A DNA stretch of 36,475 nt, taken from positions 1 to 36,475 of the forward strand of contig NZ_JAGFVM010000012.1 of the NCBI RefSeq assembly GCF_017599325.1. Reading direction: 5' to 3'. Source of the stretch: Marinilactibacillus kalidii. Lineage in GTDB: Bacteria; Bacillota; Bacilli; Lactobacillales; Carnobacteriaceae_A. A model generated the notes under the pieces. The model ran no database searches. It worked only from the letters and a program-made list of their open reading frames with translations, and was not told the DNA's origin. Positions 1 to 7,315 of the stretch are shown here, one piece after another; position 1 is the first letter of the stretch, and the number at the start of each line of letters is the position of its first letter. Position numbers and translations under genes: made by a program.

Positions 1-13
1 AAAAATGAAACCT

Positions 14-54
14 AAAAAAAGAAGACCTATCGAATGAAACCGATAGATCTTCTT
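14..54 (-). terminator. Hairpin terminator on the minus strand
   Basis: Arms 19-32 and 41-54 pair over 14 positions with one mismatch and an 8-base loop. On the minus strand the stem is followed by a run of seven T (complement of A14-A20). No minus-strand gene lies immediately to the right, so what it terminates is unclear. It may stop read-through towards a gene beyond the left edge. Confidence 0.45.
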
Positions 55-131
55 AAGGGTAACTAATGTTACCAACACCAGTTGACACAGAGCCCACCTT
101 TTTTGGTCGTTTGGTCTACCAATCGTATTAA

Positions 132-160
132 TTGTAAAACATAAGCATGGTTAATATACT
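132..160 (+). promoter_or_regulatory. Sigma-A-type promoter of first YflT-like gene
   Basis: TTGTAA (132-137), a 17-base spacer, then TATACT (155-160). The same two hexamers with the same spacing occur in front of the paralogue at 4264 (4190-4218), and the spacers are also similar. This supports a shared, possibly co-regulated promoter. It implies a transcript start near 167 and a long untranslated leader. Confidence 0.6.
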
Positions 161-298
161 GGAATCAAGATACTTGGATTGAAGCTTTAGCCAACTAATA
201 GGGGAAAATCGTCCTGACTTTTAAACAAACTGACACGCTCAGTAACAACTAAATCATCGTATGTAGTTAACCGATTTAACTTATAGGAGGAATAGAAA

Positions 299-760
299 AT
301 GAGTAAATTTGTAGAAGGTAGTTATGCATCAATGGAAGACGCGGTACATGCATTAAATGCAATGGTTACAAGAGGTTATGCTAAAGAAGACATTCAATTC
401 GTAACAAGTGAATCCAAAAAATCCGAGCTTTCTCCCGATATATCTATGAACGTTTCAACAGATACATCGAATGAAGCACTAAACGATTATAAAGAAGATA
501 TCGAAAGCGGAAAGTTAGTCGCTCTTGTAGAAGAAGATGCTAGTATCAATAACGACCAAAAAACTGGTAAAACAAACTTCGAAGCGGATAGTCCAGCTGA
601 AGATCCAGTACCTAGTCCGGATCTAAGCTCTGATCCGACAAGCGACAGTGCACTACGAGATAATCCCACGCCTGGTAATGTTCCTGTAGGAGATGATGAC
701 GATAAACCTGGAAGCATTCCCAAAGACGACGATCACGACTTAACGAAAGATGGACTATAA
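299..760 (+). CDS. YflT-like general stress protein (paralogue 1 of 3)
   Basis: A 153-residue acidic soluble protein. The first ~85 residues match the general stress protein 17M/YflT domain: it opens FVEGSY, has a helix, then a GYAKEDIQFVTS strand, and closes with DYKEDIESGKLVALVEED. It is a clear paralogue of the products at 4264 and 5010, but lacks the central VYG...DKIKxxF segment those two share. The remaining ~65 residues are an Asp/Pro/Ser-rich, probably disordered tail. The start is set by AGGAGG 9 bases upstream. It stands alone in its transcript, ending at the 771-816 terminator. YflT of B. subtilis is a general stress protein of unknown biochemical role, so a stress function is inferred from the family only. 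Confidence 0.8.
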   Translation: MSKFVEGSYASMEDAVHALNAMVTRGYAKEDIQFVTSESKKSELSPDISMNVSTDTSNEALNDYKEDIESGKLVALVEEDASINNDQKTGKTNFEADSPAEDPVPSPDLSSDPTSDSALRDNPTPGNVPVGDDDDKPGSIPKDDDHDLTKDGL

Positions 761-770
761 AATAAGTAAA

Positions 771-816
771 AGACAAAGGTAGCCGATTTTTAAAATGGCT
801 ACCTTTGTCTTTTTTT
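771..816 (+). terminator. Strong terminator, probably bidirectional
   Basis: A perfect 14-base-pair stem (771-784 with 797-810), a 12-base loop and a T run to 816. The left flank also carries a run of A, so the same hairpin can end the convergent minus-strand gene that stops at 835. Confidence 0.88.
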
Positions 817-834
817 ATGTTATCTTTTATCCCA

Positions 835-1050
835 CTATTTAATACTAGTGAGTCCGTATTCCAGTATATCCCCCGGCTGACATTCCAGTACTTCACATAA
901 CTTTTCTAGTGTTGAGAAACGGATAGCTTTTGCTTTACCATTTTTTAAATTCGATATATTGGCCATCGTGATACCCACCTTTTCAGAAAGTTCGGTAACC
1001 GACATTTTTCTTTTCGCTAATACTACATCTAAGTTTACAATGATTCCCAT
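835..1050 (-). CDS. YozG-like HTH (Cro/CI) regulator
   Basis: A 71-residue protein that is almost entirely one helix-turn-helix domain of the Cro/CI type. It opens MGIIVNLDVVLAKRKMSVTEL, then has KVGITMANISNLKNGKAKAIRFSTLEKLCEVLECQPGDILEY. This matches the YozG family of very short regulators. A ribosome binding site GAGGAG lies about 7 bases before the ATG and overlaps the end of the upstream DUF2975 gene, with only 10 bases between them, so the two are one operon. DUF2975 membrane proteins and YozG-like regulators are commonly paired. The likely role is control of its own operon, perhaps with the membrane partner sensing a signal. That is inference. Confidence 0.85.
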   Translation of the reverse strand: MGIIVNLDVVLAKRKMSVTELSEKVGITMANISNLKNGKAKAIRFSTLEKLCEVLECQPGDILEYGLTSIK

Positions 1051-1060
1051 AATAATCTCC

Positions 1061-1540
1061 TCATATCGTTAAGTCATTTTCAAGTTTGTACGCTCGAGCG
1101 TTCGAAAACAGGATGTTCAAGACATCTGCAAATGCTACGATAACCGCTGAGAAAAATAAAAAGAATAAACCGATTAAAATTAATCCGGGTGCATCATCTC
1201 TATCCGCGACTAAATAAACGATTGGCAGTAACATCAGATAAATAGCTGTCATCATACTGCCAGCATTTCGAATGTTTTTCAAACAGCTGATCGTGCTGAC
1301 TGAAAAAGCTTCATTTTCATCAATATGTACGATGAGTTTGAACGACTGTGCTACCATAAATAAAAAGCAAACACCCGTAGTGATTAGTGCGCCTTGTGTG
1401 AGAGGATGTAGAATCGTCATATCAGGAAGTGTTGTCTTAAGTAAGTTTGTGACCCAAGGTAACACGAGAAAGTTGAAACCAATTGTCCCTAGTGCAAGTA
1501 AGCCTAACGTAATTTTTAAAAGTATCGTCCTGATTTGCAT
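1061..1540 (-). CDS. DUF2975 family membrane protein
   Basis: A 159-residue integral membrane protein with four hydrophobic segments, at about residues 8-30, 47-67, 95-113 and 120-145. The layout and the pairing with a YozG-like regulator fit DUF2975, a family without a known biochemical function. The N-terminal segment is TILLKITLGLLALGTIGFNF. The ribosome binding site is weak (a purine-rich AGAAAG/GAAG stretch), but a good sigma-A promoter (1575-1603) lies just upstream. It is the first gene of a two-gene operon with the HTH protein at 835. A sensor or partner role for the regulator is plausible but not shown. Confidence 0.8.
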   Translation of the reverse strand: MQIRTILLKITLGLLALGTIGFNFLVLPWVTNLLKTTLPDMTILHPLTQGALITTGVCFLFMVAQSFKLIVHIDENEAFSVSTISCLKNIRNAGSMMTAIYLMLLPIVYLVADRDDAPGLILIGLFFLFFSAVIVAFADVLNILFSNARAYKLENDLTI

Positions 1541-1574
1541 ACTTCAACTTCTTTCTATAATGATTTCTTCAAAA

Positions 1575-1603
1575 ACTATATCATGTTTTAAATTGAATAA
1601 CAA
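1575..1603 (-). promoter_or_regulatory. Sigma-A promoter of DUF2975-HTH operon
   Basis: Read on the minus strand: TTGTTA, a 17-base spacer, TATAGT. The -10 lies about 35 bases before the ATG at 1540. Confidence 0.65.
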
Positions 1604-1660
1604 TAGATAATTATCGGTAATCAATAATGTTAAATGTTTTTTATATAACATTACCAAAAA

Positions 1661-1690
1661 TTGACAGATAACGCGTTTAATGATTGTATA
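1661..1690 (+). promoter_or_regulatory. Promoter of the ECF sigma operon
   Basis: A consensus TTGACA (1661-1666) is followed after 18 bases by TGTATA (1685-1690), within an AT-rich TATATATA stretch. A transcript start would fall near 1697. This puts the upstream in-frame ATG at 1680 inside the promoter and supports the ATG at 1722 as the real start. A second, ECF-type autoregulatory promoter was not recognised. Confidence 0.55.
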
Positions 1691-1721
1691 TATAAGAGAA
1701 GTAAACTGGGGGGGGGATTGG

Positions 1722-2276
1722 ATGAAGCAAGACGATTGGATCATTAAAAAGTTATCACAACGGAAAGAGTCGGGTTTGACCGCTTTGATCGAAAACTATG
1801 GGGGTCTATTGAAATCAGTGATTCAAAAATACCTTCATGCATTACCCGATAGACAAGATGAATGTCTTAATGATGTTTTTTTAGCCGTATGGAATCATAT
1901 CGATCAATACGATTCGACTAAATCTAGTTTTAAAAATTGGATTTGTTCAGTTGCACGTTATCGTGCAATTAATTACTTAAAGAAATATCGATCTGACTCC
2001 TTGCTTTTAGATATTGATACACAAGTAACCCCAAAAACCACTTATGAAGATACACCTTTTTCTAAAGAACTTTGGCAAATCGAACTGCATGAATTACTCT
2101 TACCGTTAAAAGAAACTGACCGAAAACTGTTTAAAGATATTTTTGATTCGACATACACAACATCAGAGATTGCAGAGAAACATGGTCTATCTCAGGGTGC
2201 ATTTTACAGCAGAGTATCCAGAGGTAAAGCATTGATTCGACACTACTTTAAAACGGGAGGTAACGGATATGACTAA
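1722..2276 (+). CDS. ECF-type RNA polymerase sigma factor
   Basis: A 184-residue sigma-70 family protein. Region 2 is visible at about residues 25-95 (DECLNDVFLAVWNHIDQYD, then FKNWICSVARYRAINYLKKY). Region 4 lies near the C-terminus (TTSEIAEKHGLSQGAFYSRV). There is no region 1 or 3, so it is an extracytoplasmic-function sigma factor. The ATG at 1722 is preferred over the in-frame ATG at 1680, which lies within the promoter. The ribosome binding region is unusual: a run of nine G (1708-1716) ends 5 bases before the start. The gene overlaps the DUF4179 gene by 8 bases, the usual sigma/anti-sigma arrangement. It probably responds to envelope stress. Target promoters are unknown. Confidence 0.88.
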   Translation: MKQDDWIIKKLSQRKESGLTALIENYGGLLKSVIQKYLHALPDRQDECLNDVFLAVWNHIDQYDSTKSSFKNWICSVARYRAINYLKKYRSDSLLLDIDTQVTPKTTYEDTPFSKELWQIELHELLLPLKETDRKLFKDIFDSTYTTSEIAEKHGLSQGAFYSRVSRGKALIRHYFKTGGNGYD

Positions 2277-3372
2277 AGACAAGAAATTAATCTATACATT
2301 ATTGAATCGTACAAAAACGGAAACGCATTCTCTCAAAACAGTTTCTCTTTCAAAAACAGAAAAAAGACAGCATCTTAAAAAGTTAAAAAAGCAACTAAGA
2401 TCTAAACGCACACATAGCTTCCCCACTCACCCTGGATATTTAGTAGCGGCTGTCGTTTGTTTACTTTTATTGTTTAGTCAAACCGCTACTTTTCAAAAGG
2501 TACAAGCAACGACCGTTTCACTTTTACAAGATATTCATTTTTCTATTTCAGAAGCACTCGGACAGTCGACACCTTCAGATGCTGCCGTTTCTTTTGATCA
2601 GATTCAGTCTATCGGGGATGTTGATGTAAAGATGGAAGAACTTGTGGTCATCGATCAGAAATTGATGTTTAACTTTTTAGTTGACCTTACCTCATCTCCA
2701 GAAGACACCTTGTTCATAGGCTTTGAAGAGATGAGCGTTAAGGTGAATGGCATACCGTTTGATAATGATCTTTTTTGGGGAACCGGTGAACTACTCGAAT
2801 CAAATAATAAAATCCAGAGCTGGACTTATACGTTAGTACTAAACGAAATAGACGATCTACCAAAAGAGTGGAACATTGAGATTGACGTAAAGAATATAAA
2901 TCTAGTTATCCCGGGTGAGAGTATAACAGGTCCCACAGTTGTAAAAGGAGGCGCTTCTTTTACAGAACAAACATCCAAAGCTTTTCTAACAGATTCCGTT
3001 CAGTCGTATCCATTAGATTTCACAGTTCCCATTGATTCTTATGACTATGAGATCGACACGCTATTTATTCATCCAATTTCCACTTATATCAATGTGCAAC
3101 TTTCAACAACAAAAGATATCTACCAATTATTGGAATTTCGCGGAACAACCGATACCGGTGAAACGATCTTGTTTGAACGTGACAGCTCGTTCACTTTAGA
3201 AGGCACTACTGAATATACCTTTAAATTTTCTGAAGCTGCCTCTTCTATTACCCAAAAAGAACTAATCAATTCTAAATCATTGACACTTCAGCTTTATTCA
3301 GGTGGTTCTCCCGAAGGGACGGATGCACACTTCAAGCCCTATGGTGAACCTATCACGATTGAACTAGACTAA
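2269..3372 (+). CDS. DUF4179-type membrane anti-sigma factor
   Basis: A 367-residue protein with a basic cytoplasmic N-terminus of about 58 residues, one transmembrane helix at about 60-78 (LVAAVVCLLLLFSQTA), and a large extracytoplasmic part of about 285 residues rich in beta-strand patterns. This fits the DUF4179 family that accompanies ECF sigma factors in Firmicutes. The start overlaps the sigma gene by 8 bases, so the two are translationally coupled. By family analogy the N-terminal part holds the sigma factor at the membrane and the outer domain senses the signal. No zinc-binding HxxxCxxC anti-sigma motif is present. The stop codon sits within the 3371-3413 hairpin. Confidence 0.78.
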   Translation: MTKDKKLIYTLLNRTKTETHSLKTVSLSKTEKRQHLKKLKKQLRSKRTHSFPTHPGYLVAAVVCLLLLFSQTATFQKVQATTVSLLQDIHFSISEALGQSTPSDAAVSFDQIQSIGDVDVKMEELVVIDQKLMFNFLVDLTSSPEDTLFIGFEEMSVKVNGIPFDNDLFWGTGELLESNNKIQSWTYTLVLNEIDDLPKEWNIEIDVKNINLVIPGESITGPTVVKGGASFTEQTSKAFLTDSVQSYPLDFTVPIDSYDYEIDTLFIHPISTYINVQLSTTKDIYQLLEFRGTTDTGETILFERDSSFTLEGTTEYTFKFSEAASSITQKELINSKSLTLQLYSGGSPEGTDAHFKPYGEPITIELD

Positions 3373-3413
3373 ATAGAGAAAAGAAAGTGGTGATCACTTT
3401 CTTTTCTCTATTT
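3371..3413. terminator. Bidirectional hairpin terminator between convergent genes
   Basis: A perfect 19-base-pair inverted repeat (3371-3389 with 3395-3413) with a 5-base loop. It overlaps the stop codons of both the anti-sigma gene (plus) and the phosphatase gene (minus). Its ends are A/T-rich, giving U-rich RNA on either strand. Confidence 0.8.
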
Positions 3414-4018
3414 CATGCTTTTTTATAACTTGCATCATTCATTTTGTGGACAATCATTTTCCCTTCGCTTGTAATGGTAAATTCAGAGACTCCCCCGGCT
3501 TTCCCGTAAAATGTTAACTGCTCTAAATGATCGATCTCGTATCCAAGCATCATTAAATGGAACTGCTTTAGAATATCTCCGTGAGCAACGATGATTGCAC
3601 ACCCTTCTTCCATGATTTGCTTATAAAAGGGCCGGAGTCGTTCCCAAGAATCCCGTTGTGATTCAGCTGAAGGAAATATTCTATCGTCAATTGTCTTTTC
3701 ATGCTTAACAATGTTTTCTTTTAACCACTTTACAGATTTCCCACAAGCCTCTCCTAAATCTCTTTCTCTGATTCTAATGTCTCTCTCTATTTCTAAGTCT
3801 ACTAGTGCAGCTAGAGCTTCAGCTGTTTGAACTGCTCGTTTTAAATCAGAGGCATACAGTTTATATTCACTTAGATCAAACTCATCTGTTAGTACTCTCG
3901 CAATTTGGTCAGCATCTTTTCTTCCTTTTTCTGTCAAATCCCAATCCGTCCATGACCCAATCATGCCATTTGTATGATGGACAGATTCGGTATGTTGAAT
4001 GGTGATGATTTTTTTCAA
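3413..4018 (-). CDS. Histidine phosphatase family protein with altered RHG motif
   Basis: A 201-residue cytoplasmic protein of the phosphoglycerate mutase-like histidine phosphatase superfamily. The phospho-acceptor His is at residue 9, but the usual Arg-His-Gly triad reads Gln-His-Thr, followed by ESVHHTNGMIGSWTDWDLT. Other hallmarks are intact: SDLKRAVQTAE with Arg61, RERDLGE near 85-90, and VAHGD with the second His at 146. The gene starts with TTG at 4018, set by a strong AAGGAGGAGA upstream; the first in-frame ATG is 19 codons in. The substrate cannot be named. The loss of the Arg may change phosphate binding or mark a separate subfamily. A consensus promoter lies at 4107-4135. Confidence 0.85.
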   Translation of the reverse strand: MKKIITIQHTESVHHTNGMIGSWTDWDLTEKGRKDADQIARVLTDEFDLSEYKLYASDLKRAVQTAEALAALVDLEIERDIRIRERDLGEACGKSVKWLKENIVKHEKTIDDRIFPSAESQRDSWERLRPFYKQIMEEGCAIIVAHGDILKQFHLMMLGYEIDHLEQLTFYGKAGGVSEFTITSEGKMIVHKMNDASYKKA

Positions 4019-4106
4019 TTTAAATCTCCTCCTTAAACAACTACAAAATGAGTTTATCTTTTGACTCTACCATTAATTTGTGAATGAAAGCTCTTTTATT
4101 AATGAT

Positions 4107-4135
4107 ATTATAATACGATCGCAGTTGTGTAACAA
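4107..4135 (-). promoter_or_regulatory. Strong sigma-A promoter of the phosphatase gene
   Basis: Read on the minus strand: TTGTTA, a 17-base spacer, a perfect TATAAT. It implies a leader of about 80 bases before the TTG start. Confidence 0.72.
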
Positions 4136-4189
4136 AGATTAAATATTACGTTTATGCACCCTATACACTCCCATCTAAGGTCGTATAGT

Positions 4190-4218
4190 TTGTAAAAAAA
4201 AAGTATGCTCACTATACT
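4190..4218 (+). promoter_or_regulatory. Promoter of YflT-like paralogues 2 and 3
   Basis: TTGTAA (4190-4195), a 17-base spacer, then TATACT (4213-4218). It is the same promoter as at 132-160, and the spacer also begins with an A-rich run. The -10 is also part of a small inverted repeat, AAGTAT/ATACTT, with a 7-base gap (about 4201-4219). Confidence 0.65.
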
Positions 4219-4263
4219 TGTTTTATAACCAAATATTGTAAGATTCAATAGGAGGAATTGTAA

Positions 4264-4932
4264 ATGAACACATTTGTAGAAGGAAGTTATTTAACAATTA
4301 AAGAAGTTGACCAAAAGGTTGAAACACTGCTTACTCAAGGATACGATAAAAAAGATATGACTTTAGTGACAAGCAGTCGTACCAAAGATAGTATAGAAAC
4401 AGACATCCCTGTCAAAGTTTATGGGCAAGATTCAGACGATGATTCTATGATCGATAAAATCAAACATCTCTTTACCGGCTCAGACGATACCCATACAGAT
4501 GATGCTGACCAAAAACTATTACATGATTATGAAACTGAATTAGACAATGGTCGTTTGATTCTTTTAGTAGATGAAAATGAGAACGCAGGTCGCAAGACGT
4601 CAACTGGTTCAAATCACACAAACAATTCAGATATGCCAGTAGTGGACCCTGTTAACCAAGGCGCTGATATCGTTGTAGAAGATGATGATCATACTTCTGA
4701 GAATCACTCGATTACACCTGCCGATCATCCTGATATCGATCCAACTGACCCTGCTCATACTGCAGGCAAGAAAGATCAATATACGAATGAACCTAATCAC
4801 TCAGCAGCCAGTACACCAGACGTTTCAAAAACAGCTGGTAAACAAGATCAATATACAGGTAACACTCAACCTAAACATGAGACGAGTAGTACAGATCATA
4901 TAAAAGTTGATTCTAATAATCCTAAACTTTAA
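4264..4932 (+). CDS. YflT-like general stress protein (paralogue 2 of 3)
   Basis: A 222-residue acidic protein. The N-terminal ~110 residues are a YflT/general stress protein 17M domain: it opens FVEGSY, has GYDKKDMTLVTS, then VYGQDSDDDSMIDKIKHLF, and closes with ETELDNGRLILLVDENEN. The rest is a His/Asp/Thr/Pro-rich low-complexity tail with two copies of TAGKxDQYT about 30 residues apart. The tail is the longest of the three paralogues. AGGAGG lies 8 bases before the ATG. The next paralogue begins 77 bases downstream without a strong terminator between, so the two are probably co-transcribed. Function is known only at the family level (stress-induced, soluble). Confidence 0.8.
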   Translation: MNTFVEGSYLTIKEVDQKVETLLTQGYDKKDMTLVTSSRTKDSIETDIPVKVYGQDSDDDSMIDKIKHLFTGSDDTHTDDADQKLLHDYETELDNGRLILLVDENENAGRKTSTGSNHTNNSDMPVVDPVNQGADIVVEDDDHTSENHSITPADHPDIDPTDPAHTAGKKDQYTNEPNHSAASTPDVSKTAGKQDQYTGNTQPKHETSSTDHIKVDSNNPKL

Positions 4933-5009
4933 TATTTTTCGAAAAATCGTAAAATAATATAATCAGATCAAGTAAGTAATCAAAAAATTTAATAGGAGGA
5001 ACCTTCATT

Positions 5010-5534
5010 ATGACTAAATATGTACATGGAACTTACAAAACAGCCGAAGAAGCGAATGCAACAGTTGATTCTTTAATCGCTAAAGGATATGACAGCAGCG
5101 ATATCACGCTTGTTTCTAATGACGCCACGAACAGTTATCTTTCAACGAATGTCCATACTAAAGTCTACGGTGAAAACCATTCTAAAGATGAGTCGCTAGT
5201 CGATAAAATCAAAGATGTTTTCACTGATGACAAAGAGGATACTTCAAACGATACTACAGAAAATGAAAATGTTGCACTAGATGGGTACACTGATGAACTC
5301 CGTAACGGACGTATCGTCGTTTTAGTTGATGAAAATCCAAACGTTGATCGTGCAGTGGATTCAAACCATCAGCAAAATACTGATCCTTCAGCAAACTCTG
5401 TGGCTGATCCCATTTCTACTAACCCAGAAGTCGCTGTAGGCTCTATTAACCAAACAGCGATTGATCCTGCACTCGATACGATGGATCAAAAAAAGGTAAC
5501 CCCAACAGATCCTAAAGGCAGCAAAAAACACTAA
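5010..5534 (+). CDS. YflT-like general stress protein (paralogue 3 of 3)
   Basis: A 174-residue acidic protein with the same domain as its two neighbours: it opens YVHGTYKTAEEA, has GYDSSDITLVSND, then VYGENHSKDESLVDKIKDVF, and closes with ELRNGRIVVLVDENPN. It shares the central VYG...DKIK segment with paralogue 2 but not paralogue 1, so 2 and 3 look like the more recent duplication. The ~65-residue tail is Asp/Pro/Asn-rich. AGGAGG lies upstream of the ATG. A TATAAT at 4958-4963 with a poor -35 could give extra expression. The transcript ends at the 5590-5626 terminator. Confidence 0.8.
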   Translation: MTKYVHGTYKTAEEANATVDSLIAKGYDSSDITLVSNDATNSYLSTNVHTKVYGENHSKDESLVDKIKDVFTDDKEDTSNDTTENENVALDGYTDELRNGRIVVLVDENPNVDRAVDSNHQQNTDPSANSVADPISTNPEVAVGSINQTAIDPALDTMDQKKVTPTDPKGSKKH

Positions 5535-5589
5535 GAAATTACACTAGAAAAATAGGATACTTTTGATATAAGCACCTATTATTTCAATG

Positions 5590-5626
5590 AAGCTAAAGCA
5601 GTTTTCATTCCTGCTTTAGCTTTTTT
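5590..5626 (+). terminator. Terminator of YflT-like genes 2-3
   Basis: A perfect 12-base-pair stem (5590-5601 with 5611-5622), a 9-base loop and a T run to 5626. Confidence 0.85.
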
Positions 5627-5630
5627 GCGT

Positions 5631-5666
5631 AAAAAGAGACATCAGTACTATAACTGATGTCTCTTT
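5631..5666 (-). terminator. Terminator of the flavin oxidoreductase gene
   Basis: A perfect 14-base-pair stem (5633-5646 with 5653-5666) with a 6-base loop. On the minus strand it is followed by five T. It is back to back with the plus-strand terminator just to the left. Confidence 0.82.
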
Positions 5667-5684
5667 AGTATATTCTACATACCT

Positions 5685-6680
5685 TTACAGCATTTCTTCA
5701 GCAAGTAGTCGGTAGGTGTTCAATCTTTGTTCTTGAGAATGAGCAATACTACAGATCATTACTTCTTCAAAACCGAATTCTTCTGTATCCTGACGCAACT
5801 TATCTGCAACCTCTTTTGCGGTACCCACTAGATGAATTTGGCGATTCGTTTTGATTGCGACTTCTTCCTCTTCCGATAAGCGATAAGCTTTCGCCTCTTC
5901 CGGCGTCATCAGCGGTTCCATTCGCCCTTGAGCTAAGCGAATGCGTGCAATGTCTTGAGGTTTCGCTTGATACTCTGCTTCTTCTTTCGTCTCCGCTACA
6001 GTCACTAAATAAGCAACATTGATCTCAGGTTCCTTCATAAACGCAGAAGGTTTAAAGTGGTAACGATATAATTCAAAAATTTCTTTTCGCATCGAACCTA
6101 ACATAAAGAACTGCGCAAACGAATAACCAAGTCCTCGACGACCCGCTTCAATCGCACTGTTTCCACTAGAGCCTAATAACCAAGATTCAGGTAATGTTAC
6201 TTTTTGTGGCGATGCAATAGTATGTTTATAGAGCATCTCTTCTGGTACTTGGTCTTGCATCAAGGTCAAAGTTGTATCTAATTTTTCGTATAAATGATCA
6301 AAATCCGGATTATTTCCTTGAGACAACGCATAGATTGAGCGCTGATCTCCTCCTGGTGCACGTCCTATACCGAAATCAACTCTTCCCGGCGCCAATGCAC
6401 TCAACGTTTTAAACACCTCGGCCATTTTGAGCGGTGAATAGTGCATAATCATCGTACCACCCGTACCAATGCGAATTCGGCTGGTCTTTGCAGCAATATA
6501 AGCCGCAACGATTTCCGGCGCAGAACTAGCGAATGCATCACTACCATGGTGTTCGGCTAACCAGAAGCGATGATAGCCTAGTTCTTCGGTTACTTGCGCA
6601 AGCTCTACAGCTTTCTCAAGCGCTCCTTGAGGTGTTTTCCCACCTGTAATCGGTGCTTGATCTAATACGCTTAATTTCAT
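5685..6680 (-). CDS. Luciferase-like (LLM class) flavin-dependent oxidoreductase
   Basis: A 331-residue cytoplasmic TIM-barrel protein of the bacterial luciferase-like family, in the group often annotated MsnO8/YceB-like. Visible signatures are the N-terminal LSVLDQAPI, ELGYHRFWLAEHHG (about residues 35-48), RIRIGTGGTMIMHYSPLKMAE, GRVDFGIGRAPGG and LLGSSGNSAIEAGRRGLGYSFA. Such proteins bind FMN/FMNH2 and act on varied substrates, so the substrate cannot be named. The ATG at 6680 is chosen because AGAGAGG lies at the right distance; the in-frame TTG four codons upstream overlaps that site. It appears to be a single-gene transcript with its own terminator. Confidence 0.88.
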   Translation of the reverse strand: MKLSVLDQAPITGGKTPQGALEKAVELAQVTEELGYHRFWLAEHHGSDAFASSAPEIVAAYIAAKTSRIRIGTGGTMIMHYSPLKMAEVFKTLSALAPGRVDFGIGRAPGGDQRSIYALSQGNNPDFDHLYEKLDTTLTLMQDQVPEEMLYKHTIASPQKVTLPESWLLGSSGNSAIEAGRRGLGYSFAQFFMLGSMRKEIFELYRYHFKPSAFMKEPEINVAYLVTVAETKEEAEYQAKPQDIARIRLAQGRMEPLMTPEEAKAYRLSEEEEVAIKTNRQIHLVGTAKEVADKLRQDTEEFGFEEVMICSIAHSQEQRLNTYRLLAEEML

Positions 6681-6795
6681 TTTTACAATCAACCTCTCTG
6701 TTTACTTACTTTTAGTATACCACCGAATTGACTGTTACGCATTGGTAATGAATTAAGTCATTTTAAGTAAATTGAAAGATTCAATATAAAATCTC

Positions 6796-7197
6796 TTATT
6801 CCTCCAATATCTTTTCATGTTTTACGACGAATTTGCTATTGGGTAAGTAATATAACTTATACTGTTCATCTACCTTAGGTTTCAATACCCATGGATTTCT
6901 CTGGTATTCGATACCATTCATGACAAATCCATCCGTATTGTCCGGATAATAAACACTCTCAATCTTTCCTTCTACTACTTCCGTCTGATTACGGAGCGCT
7001 TTTGGAAGATCTTTATATAGTGGCATCGTCCAATTTACGAATAGGTAAAAAAGTAGCGGTGCTAGTAAACCAAGAAGGGTGAACCATTTTTTTGAAATTT
7101 CTTTCCTTTTAATCAAAATGATCATATATCCTATTCTCATAAAAATAAATATCCCTATGAATGTTTGAAAAAAGATTATGCCATGATAATAGCTCAT
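6796..7197 (-). CDS. Small membrane protein of unknown function
   Basis: A 133-residue protein, not recognised. Two hydrophobic helices lie at about residues 6-28 and 37-57, and a hydrophilic C-terminal part of about 75 residues is predicted outside the membrane (EVVEGKIESVYYPDNTDGFV, then YKLYYLPNSKFVV). That part resembles the small beta-rich domains of two-helix membrane proteins, but no family can be named. The ATG at 7197 is preferred because AGGAGGGGG precedes it; the upstream in-frame ATG at 7224 lies before that site. It is flanked by unrelated single genes. Confidence 0.7.
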   Translation of the reverse strand: MSYYHGIIFFQTFIGIFIFMRIGYMIILIKRKEISKKWFTLLGLLAPLLFYLFVNWTMPLYKDLPKALRNQTEVVEGKIESVYYPDNTDGFVMNGIEYQRNPWVLKPKVDEQYKLYYLPNSKFVVKHEKILEE

Positions 7198-7253
7198 AGT
7201 TCCCCCTCCTAATTGATCTCCCAAAATTCTTGCTAGCTAGACTAACACAAATG

Positions 7254-7291
7254 AAGTAGACTGCTTTCTTATTAAATCCAACAGTCTACTT
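7254..7291 (-). terminator. Hairpin in the gap before the membrane protein gene
   Basis: A 10-base-pair perfect stem (7254-7263 with 7282-7291) with an 18-base loop and only a short T-rich flank. It lies just downstream of the alpha/beta hydrolase gene on the minus strand, so it may be its terminator, though a weak one. Confidence 0.4.
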
Positions 7292-7315
7292 TATCCACTT
7301 ATGTCAATCAGACAA

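Larger units (their letters stand above)
1..298. other. Gene-free left edge with hairpins and a long leader
   Basis: No coding region is supported here. The stretch holds a minus-strand terminator-like hairpin (14-54), a short perfect palindrome with arms GGTAAC/GTTACC around a TAAT loop (58-73), a sigma-A-type promoter (132-160) and then a leader of about 130 bases running to the first stress gene. The leader is long compared with the roughly 40-base leader of the paralogous gene at 4264. No riboswitch fold was recognised in it. Confidence 0.6.

Noticed and set aside
58-73. Palindrome GGTAAC-TAAT-GTTACC as an operator
   Set aside because: Short, not repeated elsewhere in the window as far as I can see, and not placed next to a promoter.
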